From: Tannerella sp.
GTDB taxonomy: Bacteria > Bacteroidota > Bacteroidia > Bacteroidales > Tannerellaceae
Direction: 5' to 3'
Assembly (NCBI GenBank): GCA_031279875.1
Contig: JAITHS010000186.1
Location: forward strand, 1-9,354
DNA length: 9,354 bases
Below, in pieces: positions 1 to 8,285 of this stretch. Each line of letters opens with the position of its first letter. Within the stretch, counting starts at the first letter, position 1. The position numbers and the translations under genes were made by a program. The notes below the pieces were generated by a model. That model had not been told where the DNA came from and searched no databases. It saw nothing but the letters and a program-made list of their open reading frames with translations.

Positions 1-72
1 TTTATTTTTTCAATCTTTCATTAAACCTTATAAGACAAATAAAGTCAAAGGATAGTTAAAATAACGGCTATA

Positions 73-98
73 ACAAAATTATTTATGACAAAATTATT
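73..98. repeat. 11-bp direct repeat straddling the efflux operon start codon
   Basis: ACAAAATTATT occurs at 73-83 and again at 88-98, a period of 15 bp, with the ATG of the first efflux gene (85-87) between the copies. The spacing is five codons, so a duplication or loss of the unit would not change the reading frame. It may be a small tandem duplication or just chance in AT-rich DNA. The other 72 bases upstream of the gene (1-72) are AT-rich, and I see no clean TAnnTTTG promoter element in them. Confidence 0.5.
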
Positions 99-1632
99 GA
101 AATATCAACTTTTAAGCATCTTATTTTGCTTCGCGGCGGTCAATGCGACGGGTCAAACGATAACACAGGTAACGAAAACAGCAACCGTTACAACGCAAAC
201 GACAAACCAAGCCACTCTCGTCAAAACACTGACTATCGACGACGCGCTTGACATTGCCGAAGAAAACAACCCCGCATTGAAGCAAACAAAGTTGAGCCTC
301 GAAAGGACACAACAACTGCTCATCGCCTCCAAAGCAGGCTTAAAGTCGCAATTCTCGCTCACGGTCAACCCCATTGATTACAGCAAAAACCGCATGTACG
401 ACACACGCGTCGGAGAGTGGTACACTAACGAATCATTTAATAGCGGAGGCTCTTTTCAGGTACAACAACCGATATTGCTGACCGACGGCGTACTGTCGCT
501 GACCAACAATTTCAGTTGGCGCAACAGTTATTCCGAAACAGCTGCCGGCAACAACAGCAGCAAACGATTTGTTAACGACCTCAACCTGCGCCTCTCACAG
601 CCACTTTTCACTTATAACACACGCAAGATGAGGCTCAAACAGTTAGAGTTTGACAACGAAAACGCCGGCATCCGCTATGCCCTGCAACGCCTCAACCTCG
701 AACAAAGCATTACAACCCAGTTTTATGCCGTTTATTCCGCTCAAAACGAACTGAATACAAGTCAGGAAGCCCTCAAAAACTCTGAACAAAACTATGCCAT
801 CGTCAAAGACAAAGTCGAAGCCGACATGTTCCGCAAAGAAGAACTGTATCAGTCGGAACTGACGCTTGCCAAAGACAGGTCGGCAGTAGAAAGTCAAATG
901 GTTGAACTTGAAAACGCCAAAGACGCACTCAAACAAACTCTCGGAATGCCGCTCGACGAAGACATCAATGTTAAAGCCGATATTCAACCCTCGGAAGTAA
1001 CTATTGACCTCCTTCACGCCGTTCAAAACGGTCTCGAACGACGTATGGAACTTCGGCAAAGAGAGATAGAAGAAGAACTCGGCGAAATGACCATGATAAC
1101 GGTCAAAGACGAAAACAAGTTTAAAGGCACTATGGCACTGTCGGTAGGTATCACAGGCGACAACGAAGCACTCGGCAATATATATGACACCCCGACCCAA
1201 AACCCCCGCGTTCAGATATCCTTTTCCATCCCAATCTTCGACTGGGGCGAAAGAAAAGCACGCATCAACGCCCAAAAAGCCACACAAACCATCACCAAAC
1301 TACAACACGAAGACCAAAAAATAAGCATCGAATTAGAAATACGTCAAACGTGGCGCAACATCGAAAACCTGCGCAACCAGATAGCCATAGACCTTAAAAA
1401 CATCGACAATGCCCAACTGACATACGACCTCAACCTCATCCGCTATCGCGAAGGAGAACTTACAGGTCTGCAAATATCACAGTATCAGACACAACTCTAC
1501 AACGCCAAATCAAGTTATACTTCAACGCTTATAAGATATAAACAGCAAGTATTGAGACTCAAAATTCTCGCACTTTACGATTACGAAAAAGATATTCCCG
1601 TCGTACCGGCTATCAACCTCAATAACAATTAA
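85..1632 (+). CDS. TolC-family outer membrane efflux factor
   Basis: This is the outer-membrane channel component of a tripartite efflux pump. It should form a trimeric beta-barrel and alpha-helical tunnel through which the RND transporter expels substrate. The 515 residues are typical of the family. A signal peptide covers about residues 1-23 (hydrophobic LLSILFCFAAV, likely cleaved near ATG-Q24). Two outer-membrane-efflux repeats follow. The first begins at about residue 48 (LTIDDALDIAEENNPALKQ) and the second at about 305. The conserved SIPIFDWGERKARI motif is at 381-394 and long amphipathic helices run from about 395 to 495. A threonine-rich stretch at 25-50 separates the signal peptide from the first repeat. 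It is the first gene of an operon, 11 bp before the adaptor gene. The ATG at 85 is chosen because it directly precedes the signal peptide. Substrate is unknown. Confidence 0.95.
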   Translation: MTKLLKYQLLSILFCFAAVNATGQTITQVTKTATVTTQTTNQATLVKTLTIDDALDIAEENNPALKQTKLSLERTQQLLIASKAGLKSQFSLTVNPIDYSKNRMYDTRVGEWYTNESFNSGGSFQVQQPILLTDGVLSLTNNFSWRNSYSETAAGNNSSKRFVNDLNLRLSQPLFTYNTRKMRLKQLEFDNENAGIRYALQRLNLEQSITTQFYAVYSAQNELNTSQEALKNSEQNYAIVKDKVEADMFRKEELYQSELTLAKDRSAVESQMVELENAKDALKQTLGMPLDEDINVKADIQPSEVTIDLLHAVQNGLERRMELRQREIEEELGEMTMITVKDENKFKGTMALSVGITGDNEALGNIYDTPTQNPRVQISFSIPIFDWGERKARINAQKATQTITKLQHEDQKISIELEIRQTWRNIENLRNQIAIDLKNIDNAQLTYDLNLIRYREGELTGLQISQYQTQLYNAKSSYTSTLIRYKQQVLRLKILALYDYEKDIPVVPAINLNNN

Positions 1633-1643
1633 TTAATAAAGAT

Positions 1644-2699
1644 ATGAAAATTCTTAAAAATTATCTCATCATCGTTTGCGCCGCCGCTTTTACAGCCTGC
1701 GGCACACAGCCTACTACCAACCAAAGCGAAATAGAAACACCCGTTTCTGTGGTAGAACTCAAACCGAGCGCCATCAGCAAACTAATCAACACTACCGGCT
1801 CGGCACAAGCCACCTACGGAACAGACATCTCAAACGAAATGAGCGGTCTGTACCAACTGATGAACAACCCACGCACCGGAAAACCGTTTAAACTTGGAGA
1901 CCAAGTAACCAAAGGGCAAATTATCATCCGCCTCGACGACGAAGAATATGTTACCGGCATCGCCATAGCATCGAAAAAACTCAACCTTGAAATAAGCGAA
2001 GCCGAACAAACAAAGCAAAAACAACTCTACGAAAAAGGCGGCGTTACGTTAAGCGAAATGCGTAATACCGAAGTAAGTGTGATGAACGCCCGCAACAGCG
2101 TCGCTACAGCCGAACTGAACCTCGAAAAGATGAATATACGCGCTCCTTTCGACGGTGTAATCGTCAATTTGCCGCATCATACCGTCAATGCCAAAGTAAA
2201 TCAAGGTCAAGTCATGGTAGGAATAATGGCATACTCGAAGATGTTTATGGAAGTAAACCTTCCCGAAAGCTCCATCAATTATATAAAAGAAAATCAACCC
2301 GTTTACATCACACACTATACCCTTCCGCAAGACACTCTCAAAGGCATTATCAGCGAAATTTCACCCGCTATCAGTACCGAAACGAGGACTTTCAAAGGCA
2401 AAATAACTATTGACAACCCCGAACTCAAACTCCGACCCGGCATGTTCGTCAAAGCAGACATCGTTGTTGACAGAGCCGAAGAAACGATCATCATACCAAA
2501 AGAAGTCGTTATGTCAAGCCGTAACCGCAAATATGTCTTCATCGTAGAGCGCAACACGGCATACAGCCGCAATATCGTTACAGGTCTCGAAGACGAAGAC
2601 AATATTCAAGTAATAGAAGGGCTGTCGGAAAACGAATATCTTGTTACTCGCGGTTATGAAACGCTTCGTGATAACAGCCGCGTAAAAGTGCTTAATTAA
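1644..2699 (+). CDS. RND efflux periplasmic adaptor (membrane fusion protein), lipoprotein
   Basis: This adaptor links the inner-membrane RND transporter to the outer membrane factor. The 351-residue length fits the HlyD/AcrA-type family. The N-terminus is a lipoprotein signal with lipobox F16-T17-A18-C19, so the mature protein should be lipid-anchored at C19. The domains run in the usual order. The first lipoyl half is at about 60-98, ending GDQVTKGQIIIRLDD. A short alpha-helical hairpin is at about 105-162 and the second lipoyl half at about 163-195, with RAPFDGVIVNL at 166-176. A beta-barrel domain at about 200-275 contains LRPGMFVKADI, and a membrane-proximal domain runs to the end. About eight extra residues (NNPRTGKPF) sit in the first lipoyl half. 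It lies 11 bp after the channel gene and 9 bp before the transporter gene, so all three are probably co-transcribed. No Shine-Dalgarno sequence precedes the start, as usual in Bacteroidota. Confidence 0.95.
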   Translation: MKILKNYLIIVCAAAFTACGTQPTTNQSEIETPVSVVELKPSAISKLINTTGSAQATYGTDISNEMSGLYQLMNNPRTGKPFKLGDQVTKGQIIIRLDDEEYVTGIAIASKKLNLEISEAEQTKQKQLYEKGGVTLSEMRNTEVSVMNARNSVATAELNLEKMNIRAPFDGVIVNLPHHTVNAKVNQGQVMVGIMAYSKMFMEVNLPESSINYIKENQPVYITHYTLPQDTLKGIISEISPAISTETRTFKGKITIDNPELKLRPGMFVKADIVVDRAEETIIIPKEVVMSSRNRKYVFIVERNTAYSRNIVTGLEDEDNIQVIEGLSENEYLVTRGYETLRDNSRVKVLN

Positions 2700-2708
2700 T
2701 AATCTGTT

Positions 2709-5700
2709 ATGAAAAAAATCATCAGTTTTGCAGTCAATAATCCCGTAACGATTTGTATGCTGTTGCTTGCAATTTCGCTGCTGGGAAAAATATCTTACGA
2801 CCGCCTCAGCGTAGATCTGCTGCCGAATATTAACTCTCCGCGCCTGTACGTCGAAATAGAATGCGGCGAACGACCGCCCGAAGAAATCGAGAAAATGTTT
2901 ATCCAAAACATGGAATCAATGTCGATAAGGCAAAGCGACGTTACACAAGTGTCGAGCATCATCAAAGCAGGCTCGGCGCGCCTGACGGTCGAATATGTCC
3001 AAAACAAAAACATGGATGAGGCTTTCCTCGACCTGCAAAAAGCGATGAGTTCTTTCTCTTCCAACAGCAACATCGAAACGCTTACCATCACCCAACACGA
3101 CCCTAACACCGAGCCGGTAGTGCTTATAGCCATGTCTCACCGTACTATTACCGACATGGCCGAACTGCGCAAAATGGCTGAAAGTTATATCCGCAACGAC
3201 CTCGTCCGCATCGAAGGCGTTGCCGAAGTGTCGCTATCAGGCGCCGAACAAACAGCCCTAACGATACGCACCGACCCCTACAAACTCAACGCTTTCGGCT
3301 TGACGATGGACGATATCGCCAATAAAATAGAACAAAACAATCAAAGCATCTCCGGCGGACAAGTAAGCGAACTCGGATTGCAGTATCTTGTTAAAAGCTC
3401 TACTCTCTTTGCATCCGAAAAAGATTTTGAAAATCTTATAATAGCATATAAATCAACGGCAGCAACAACAGGTCAATCGGGCGTCGCAGCCGCCAATGCT
3501 GCCGCCGGCAATAAAGCACCGCTATATTTGAGCGAAGTAGCCGACGTTCATTTCGAAAACGTAAGACCCGAAAATATCGTCCGCATCAACGGACAACGCT
3601 GCATAGGACTTTCTGTTTATAAGGAAATGCAATACAATACCGTTAAGGTTGTTGACCTTGTTGAAGACGAATTAGTTTATATCAAACAAGCGTTGCCGGG
3701 TTATAATTTCCGGATTATCAGCGATCAAGGCACGTTTATCAATCAAGCTATCGGCGAAGTAAAAAGCAGCGCCTTACTCGGAATGCTGCTCGCAGTCGTT
3801 ATTCTGTTTATCTTCCTCCGACGAATAGGTACTACGCTGATTGTCAGCCTCGCTATTCCGTTTTCCATCATCGCTACATTCAACCTGATGTATTTTGCCG
3901 GTTTGTCGCTCAATGTGATGACGTTAGGAGGATTGGCGCTCGGCGGAGGAATGCTTGTTGACAACGCTATTGTAGTGATAGAGAGCATCTTCCGCAACCA
4001 CGAAAAAGGGCTTAACCGCTCCGACAGCATCGTTACCGGAACGTCCGACGTATCCGGCGCAGTAGTAGCATCAACGCTAACTACAATCGTCGTTTTCCTC
4101 CCTATAGTATATCTGCACGGCGCTTCGGGCGAACTGTTCAAAGATCAGGCTTGGACGGTTGCTTTCTCGCTCATCTCGTCTCTCTTCGTTGCTCTGCTCG
4201 TTATACCGATGCTTTACGACAAACTGATAGGACGAAAAAAGCAAGTCATCGAAACCAAATCAGTACAATTCGCAGGCTACAGCCGCATCCTCGCCAATCT
4301 GCTCAAACATCGCTTTGCGGTAGTGCTAATATCACTTATAGTTCTCATCGCAACAATATTCCTCATACCCGTTATAGGAACGGAATTTCTGCCCCAATCT
4401 GTCGGCAATAATTTTACCGTATCCGTCAAAATGCCCGAAGGCACACGCCTTGAACGCACCGACGCCGTAGTCAACAATCTCGAACATCTAATGCTCGGCA
4501 TAAGCGGCGACAGCCTCGCAACAATTTACACACATAGCGGTAAAGGCTCCGCCGATAATGCCGTCTTTGAAGGCGAACATACTGCAATGATGAAAGTTAT
4601 CCTCTCCCACAAATGCCTGCTACCGGCGTCGGAAGTGATTTCCCGCTTCGTCGATGCAACAGCAAATATCGAAGGTCTCGAACTAACTTTCAAACAAGAC
4701 GACAACTCTCTGGGCAAACTCTTCGGCGACGACGATTCGCCTATCGTCGTAGAAGTAAGAGGAGAAGAGTTAGACGAAATAAATACAATCTCGCAAACGG
4801 TTATTCCAAAACTCGAAACCGTTGAAGGCGTCTTTAACATCAGTTCTTCAATGGCTAACGGCGCTCCCGAAGTTACCGTTACTATCGACCGCACAATAGC
4901 CGGTATCAACAACATCTCGATTCAAACCGTCATCTCGCAGTTACAACAAAAATTACAGGGACGCGACGCCGGAAAGATGGATTATAAAGGCGAAATGCGC
5001 GACATCGTTGTTAAAGTGCCTGACGTTACGATTCGCGACCTCGAAGACCTCGTTATCAAAAGCGGTCAGCAGGAATATCGCCTCCGCGAAATAGCTACTC
5101 TCGAAACATCGCAGGCGCCGAAAGAGATTTTCCGCCGCAACCAAAACAGAATCAACAAAATACTTGCCGATAAAACGCCTGAAAAATCGCTCAACAAAGT
5201 ATCGCAACAGATACGCGCCGCCCTTACCGACGTAGAATTGCCGCCAAACTATTACATCAACGTTACCGGCGCCGAAGAGCAACGTAGCGAATCGATGAAC
5301 AGCCTCATGTTTGCATTGATTTTGTCGATAGTTCTTGTTTACATGGTACTCGCCTCGCAGTTTGAATCTCTCCTCCACCCTTTCACCATCCTGCTGACAA
5401 TACCGCTCGCCCTCGTCGGCTCAATAGCGCTCTTCTTTATTACCGGAATGACTATCAACATAATGGGAGTAATCGGTATCATAATGCTCGCAGGCATCGC
5501 CGTCAACAACTCAATAATCCTCGTCGGACGCATCAACCAGTTGAAAACAACTATGCCCCTCAACGACGCCATAATCCAAGCCGGACAGCAACGCATACGC
5601 CCCATCATCATGACCTCGCTGACTACTATCCTTGCCCTTTTACCGATGTCGTTCAACATAGGCGAAGGCGCCGAGTTACGTTCCTCAATGGCAATAGCGG

Positions 5701-5804
5701 TAATAGGCGGATTAGTAACATCCACCTTGATGAGCCTCGTCGTAATCCCCTGCGTCTATTCAATCTTCGAAAGGATGAAAATAAGGCTGAAGAAAAAGGG
5801 CTGA
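2709..5804 (+). CDS. RND-family efflux transporter, inner membrane subunit (HAE1-like)
   Basis: This is the proton-driven inner-membrane pump of the operon. Its 1031 residues carry the full duplicated RND plan. TM1 is at about 10-28, the first porter/docking loop at about 30-350, TM2-TM6 at about 352-505, TM7 at about 536-556, the second periplasmic loop at about 557-860, and TM8-TM12 at about 862-1020. In TM4 the proton-relay position reads GGGMLVDNAIVVIES (412-426), so D418 is present but the second Asp of AcrB (D408) is N419. In TM10 the AcrB Lys940 region reads AGIAVNNSIILV (928-939), with Asn in place of Lys. I recall VDN/VNN pairs in SwrC/YerP-like RND pumps, so this is a subfamily trait and not a defect. 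CzcA-type metal pumps differ here, and no metal-binding Met/His cluster is evident, so organic substrates such as drugs, bile or lipids are more likely. An Ala/Gly/Thr-rich insert lies at 249-269. Confidence 0.95.
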   Translation: MKKIISFAVNNPVTICMLLLAISLLGKISYDRLSVDLLPNINSPRLYVEIECGERPPEEIEKMFIQNMESMSIRQSDVTQVSSIIKAGSARLTVEYVQNKNMDEAFLDLQKAMSSFSSNSNIETLTITQHDPNTEPVVLIAMSHRTITDMAELRKMAESYIRNDLVRIEGVAEVSLSGAEQTALTIRTDPYKLNAFGLTMDDIANKIEQNNQSISGGQVSELGLQYLVKSSTLFASEKDFENLIIAYKSTAATTGQSGVAAANAAAGNKAPLYLSEVADVHFENVRPENIVRINGQRCIGLSVYKEMQYNTVKVVDLVEDELVYIKQALPGYNFRIISDQGTFINQAIGEVKSSALLGMLLAVVILFIFLRRIGTTLIVSLAIPFSIIATFNLMYFAGLSLNVMTLGGLALGGGMLVDNAIVVIESIFRNHEKGLNRSDSIVTGTSDVSGAVVASTLTTIVVFLPIVYLHGASGELFKDQAWTVAFSLISSLFVALLVIPMLYDKLIGRKKQVIETKSVQFAGYSRILANLLKHRFAVVLISLIVLIATIFLIPVIGTEFLPQSVGNNFTVSVKMPEGTRLERTDAVVNNLEHLMLGISGDSLATIYTHSGKGSADNAVFEGEHTAMMKVILSHKCLLPASEVISRFVDATANIEGLELTFKQDDNSLGKLFGDDDSPIVVEVRGEELDEINTISQTVIPKLETVEGVFNISSSMANGAPEVTVTIDRTIAGINNISIQTVISQLQQKLQGRDAGKMDYKGEMRDIVVKVPDVTIRDLEDLVIKSGQQEYRLREIATLETSQAPKEIFRRNQNRINKILADKTPEKSLNKVSQQIRAALTDVELPPNYYINVTGAEEQRSESMNSLMFALILSIVLVYMVLASQFESLLHPFTILLTIPLALVGSIALFFITGMTINIMGVIGIIMLAGIAVNNSIILVGRINQLKTTMPLNDAIIQAGQQRIRPIIMTSLTTILALLPMSFNIGEGAELRSSMAIAVIGGLVTSTLMSLVVIPCVYSIFERMKIRLKKKG

Positions 5805-5836
5805 AATTTGACCGAAAATCATTTAAAATCACAGAT

Positions 5837-7057
5837 ATGCGTAAAATTGTCCTTTTATTGATGATAAACTTGTTCATGTGGGCTGGTGTGGGGGCTGAAG
5901 AACGTAGTTTCAATGTTGTTGTTACTGATGTTTATGGGGTTATTGAGCGTAAAAACGAGCCGGTTGTTATCAATCTTGCCGAAATTGCCGAAGGGTTGGA
6001 AGTGCGCTCGGCGGTCGTTTATGACGGAACGGCAGAGATACCGTGCCAGATTGATGACCTTGACGGCGACTTGACAGCCGACGAAATGGTGTTTGTTACC
6101 GACGTGCCGACGGGTAAATCGAAGGTTTTAACCGTCAAACTATCGTCGGAAAGCGTTCAAAAAGACTATCCGTCAAAAGTTTATGCAGAAATGCTTGTAA
6201 GCGACAAAAACGGGCGTCATGTGCCGGTTTTGTCGGTTACGACGCCCGGCACGAGCGATATCTACAACCAGATGCACCATCACGGTCCGGCGTTTGAATC
6301 GGAACTGACGGCATATCGGATATATTTCGACCGAAAACAGACTGTCGATATTTACGGTAAATTTAATAAAGGCTTGGAAATCAGGGAATCGCAGTTTTAT
6401 CCTACCGACGAACAATTAGCGCGCGGCTTCGGCGACGATGTGCTGTTAGTAGGCGGAAGTTGTGGTCTGGGGACGCTCAAAGGCTGGGACGGCGATAAAG
6501 CCGTTCATATTGAACCGGTTAAAAGCAGGACGGAGACAGTAGTCGCTTCCGGTCCGGTAAGGACGGTGGTTGATATTACGGCAAACGGCTGGCAGTATGG
6601 CGGCAAGCAGATAATTATGCGGGTCAGATATATCCTTTATGCAGGTCATCGCGACTGCGAAGTAGAAGTGTCGTTTGCCCAACCGTTAGGAGCGGAGGTG
6701 TTTTGTACCGGCGTTCAGAATATTATCGGCTCGACGTCTTTTTCCGACCACAAGGGATTAGTCGCCTGCTGGGGTACTCACTGGCCTGTAAACGACACTG
6801 TTAAATATGCCAAAGAAACTGTCGGACTTGCAACAATACTGCCGCATGACGTAATCATATCCGAGAAACCCGACCGCATAAACTTTCTCTATCAGATATC
6901 GGCACCCGGTCGCACTGCGTTTAAATATCACATCGCTTTTACTTCAAAAAAAGAGACTTTCGGCTATAAAACGCCGGAAGAATGGTTTGCCTACGCACGT
7001 CGTATGAAAGAGACCGTTCTTAATCCATGCAAAATCGAAGTCAAGCCAGTTCGATGA
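5837..7057 (+). CDS. Secreted DUF4861 family protein
   Basis: The 406-residue protein has a signal peptide (residues 1-20, cleavage likely after AGVGA, giving mature EERSF) and no lipobox, so it is probably periplasmic or secreted. The body matches my memory of the DUF4861 family, which is frequent in Bacteroidota and often near carbohydrate-degradation genes. Landmarks are MHHHGPAFESELTAYRIYFD (146-165), QTVDIYGKFNKGLEI (168-182), YPTDEQLARGFGDDVL (188-203) and a beta-rich C-terminal half. The His cluster 147-149 and nearby acidic residues could be an active or sugar-binding site, but that is inference. It starts 32 bp after the RND gene on the same strand, and I see no promoter or terminator between them, so read-through is possible. 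Its coding strand is G>C, unlike the C-rich efflux genes. The stop overlaps the convergent peptidase gene by 17 bp. Biochemical function is unknown. Confidence 0.88.
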   Translation: MRKIVLLLMINLFMWAGVGAEERSFNVVVTDVYGVIERKNEPVVINLAEIAEGLEVRSAVVYDGTAEIPCQIDDLDGDLTADEMVFVTDVPTGKSKVLTVKLSSESVQKDYPSKVYAEMLVSDKNGRHVPVLSVTTPGTSDIYNQMHHHGPAFESELTAYRIYFDRKQTVDIYGKFNKGLEIRESQFYPTDEQLARGFGDDVLLVGGSCGLGTLKGWDGDKAVHIEPVKSRTETVVASGPVRTVVDITANGWQYGGKQIIMRVRYILYAGHRDCEVEVSFAQPLGAEVFCTGVQNIIGSTSFSDHKGLVACWGTHWPVNDTVKYAKETVGLATILPHDVIISEKPDRINFLYQISAPGRTAFKYHIAFTSKKETFGYKTPEEWFAYARRMKETVLNPCKIEVKPVR

Positions 7058-8216
7058 TTTCTTCGGGGAAGACAGTCAGCTTTTCGAGACCTGTTTCGGT
7101 AACGAGGAAACTGTTTTCGATGCCGACGGCTCCGACGCCGGCAATAACAAATTTAGGTTCGAGAGCAAAAGTCATACCCGATTTGAGAATGTCTTTGGAA
7201 CGCGGCGTCAGTACGGGTGGCTCATCAATTTCGAGACCGATACCATGCCCTACAAATTTAGCTTTTTGCTTTGCTCCCATGAAACAATCTGCCAGTCCCG
7301 CTTTGTCGGCTATGGCGAGCGCTTTGTCCCACAATTCGGCACATGCGACGCCTGACATCGCCGTTGCTTCCGTTGCCGACTGTATCTCTAATGACGTTTG
7401 ATGCGCTCTATACGCCTCTTCGGGCAATTTGCCGACAGCAAAAACCCTCGTCATATCGGTCAGATATTCTGTGTAATTGCCGACCATATCGACCATAACA
7501 GCCATACCTTTCCGTAATAGCGTGCCATTAGCACCGATAGGGCATAACGGACTTTGACCGCCGCCGCCGAGAGCAAAATCATACGGCGAGGGCGTTGCGG
7601 CATTGTCGCCGGTAAGTATGCTGCCCATGAAGATGTTCATGTTGGCATTTGACGTTTTGAAGATGCCGAACGAGCCGTTGAGCCTCATCACACGCTCTAT
7701 TTCAACCTGAAATTGAAGGTCGGTCATTCCCTCGCGATAACAGTCTTGTATCTTCGAGTATGTTGCGGCATGACCTTGTGCGGAAATGCGGAAACGGCTT
7801 ATTTCATACGGCGTTTTGAGCATCCTGATACGGCTCATCATCGTCGATGCGTTGACAATTTCCGTGAAATCAAAGCAGTTTTGCAACCTGACACACTCGT
7901 TGTATGACATTTTATCGGTTTCAAGACAAATCTTTTTCGGCATCGTTAAACCGTTGTCTTTGAATATATTCGGCAGTTGCTCGGTTTTGCGTATGCCGTA
8001 AAGACGTTCACCGGAAAGGCTTTCGGGACGTCTGACAAACAAAGCCGGATCGCCTTCGGCAGGCAAATAATAGTAGCCGCCGAAAACCGTTCCGGTCATG
8101 TAAAAAATATTGACGTCGGAAGTTAAAAAAATACCGTCCGTCTCTGCTTCACGGATAGCGCGTTGAAGTCTTTTCTGCCTTAAAAACAAATCATTAATTA
8201 GAGTTTCTTCTATCAT
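7041..8216 (-). CDS. M24-family metallopeptidase (Xaa-Pro aminopeptidase/dipeptidase type)
   Basis: This is a cytosolic metal-dependent peptidase of the pita-bread fold (family M24B), expected to act on Xaa-Pro bonds of short peptides. The 391 residues have no signal peptide. The N-terminal creatinase-like domain covers about 10-135 and the catalytic domain about 140-385. All five expected metal ligands are visible: D243 (MVDMVG), D254 (YLTDMTR), H324 (FVGHGIGLEI), E353 (FALEPKFV) and E367 (VGIENSF). The position that is often His after GHGIGLE(I/V) is Asp here (LEIDEPPV, D331). I believe a subgroup of M24 proteins shares this, but substrate preference may differ from classical prolidases. 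The ATG at 8216 is supported by a TATCTTTG element 19 bases upstream. The gene is divergent from the radical SAM gene and its 3' end overlaps the DUF4861 gene. Exact specificity (aminopeptidase or dipeptidase) cannot be decided. Confidence 0.92.
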   Translation of the reverse strand: MIEETLINDLFLRQKRLQRAIREAETDGIFLTSDVNIFYMTGTVFGGYYYLPAEGDPALFVRRPESLSGERLYGIRKTEQLPNIFKDNGLTMPKKICLETDKMSYNECVRLQNCFDFTEIVNASTMMSRIRMLKTPYEISRFRISAQGHAATYSKIQDCYREGMTDLQFQVEIERVMRLNGSFGIFKTSNANMNIFMGSILTGDNAATPSPYDFALGGGGQSPLCPIGANGTLLRKGMAVMVDMVGNYTEYLTDMTRVFAVGKLPEEAYRAHQTSLEIQSATEATAMSGVACAELWDKALAIADKAGLADCFMGAKQKAKFVGHGIGLEIDEPPVLTPRSKDILKSGMTFALEPKFVIAGVGAVGIENSFLVTETGLEKLTVFPEEIIELA

Positions 8217-8235
8217 TTGTGATGATTTTATTCGG

Positions 8236-8243
8236 CAAAGATA
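8236..8243 (-). promoter_or_regulatory. Bacteroidota -7 promoter element for the M24 peptidase gene
   Basis: On the minus strand 8243-8236 reads TATCTTTG, a match to the TAnnTTTG element recognised by the primary sigma factor of Bacteroidota. It lies 19 bases before the peptidase ATG, so the 5' leader would be roughly 12-15 nt. I see no convincing TTG -33 element at the usual distance upstream. Confidence 0.7.
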
Positions 8244-8277
8244 GCAAAAATTTTTAGATAATCTCAGAATTTTATGC

Positions 8278-8285
8278 TATCTTTG
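8278..8285 (+). promoter_or_regulatory. Bacteroidota -7 promoter element for the radical SAM gene
   Basis: TATCTTTG at 8278-8285 matches the TAnnTTTG consensus. Only nine bases separate it from the ATG at 8295, so transcription should begin about 3-5 bases before the start codon. This makes the in-frame ATG at 8274, which lies upstream of the element, an unlikely start. No clear -33 TTG is visible. Confidence 0.7.

Noticed and set aside
1..84. A promoter or regulator binding site for the efflux operon.
   Set aside because: The region is AT-rich, but I found no TAnnTTTG element or convincing palindrome; the promoter may lie before the window.
643..1287. A 214-codon open frame on the minus strand inside the outer membrane factor gene.
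   Set aside because: It is wholly antisense to a well-supported gene, has Cys/Phe/Val-rich composition typical of a shadow frame, and shows no domain or signal.
4151..4411. Shadow frames such as 4151-4411 (+) and 2514-2906 (-) in the RND gene.
   Set aside because: They lie within a continuous 1031-residue RND protein with all its transmembrane segments intact and show biased, non-protein-like composition.
7027..7401. A 124-codon plus-strand open frame overlapping the DUF4861 end and the peptidase gene.
   Set aside because: It is antisense to the catalytic domain of the peptidase, which carries all metal ligands, and its translation (Ser/Pro-rich) resembles nothing I recognise.
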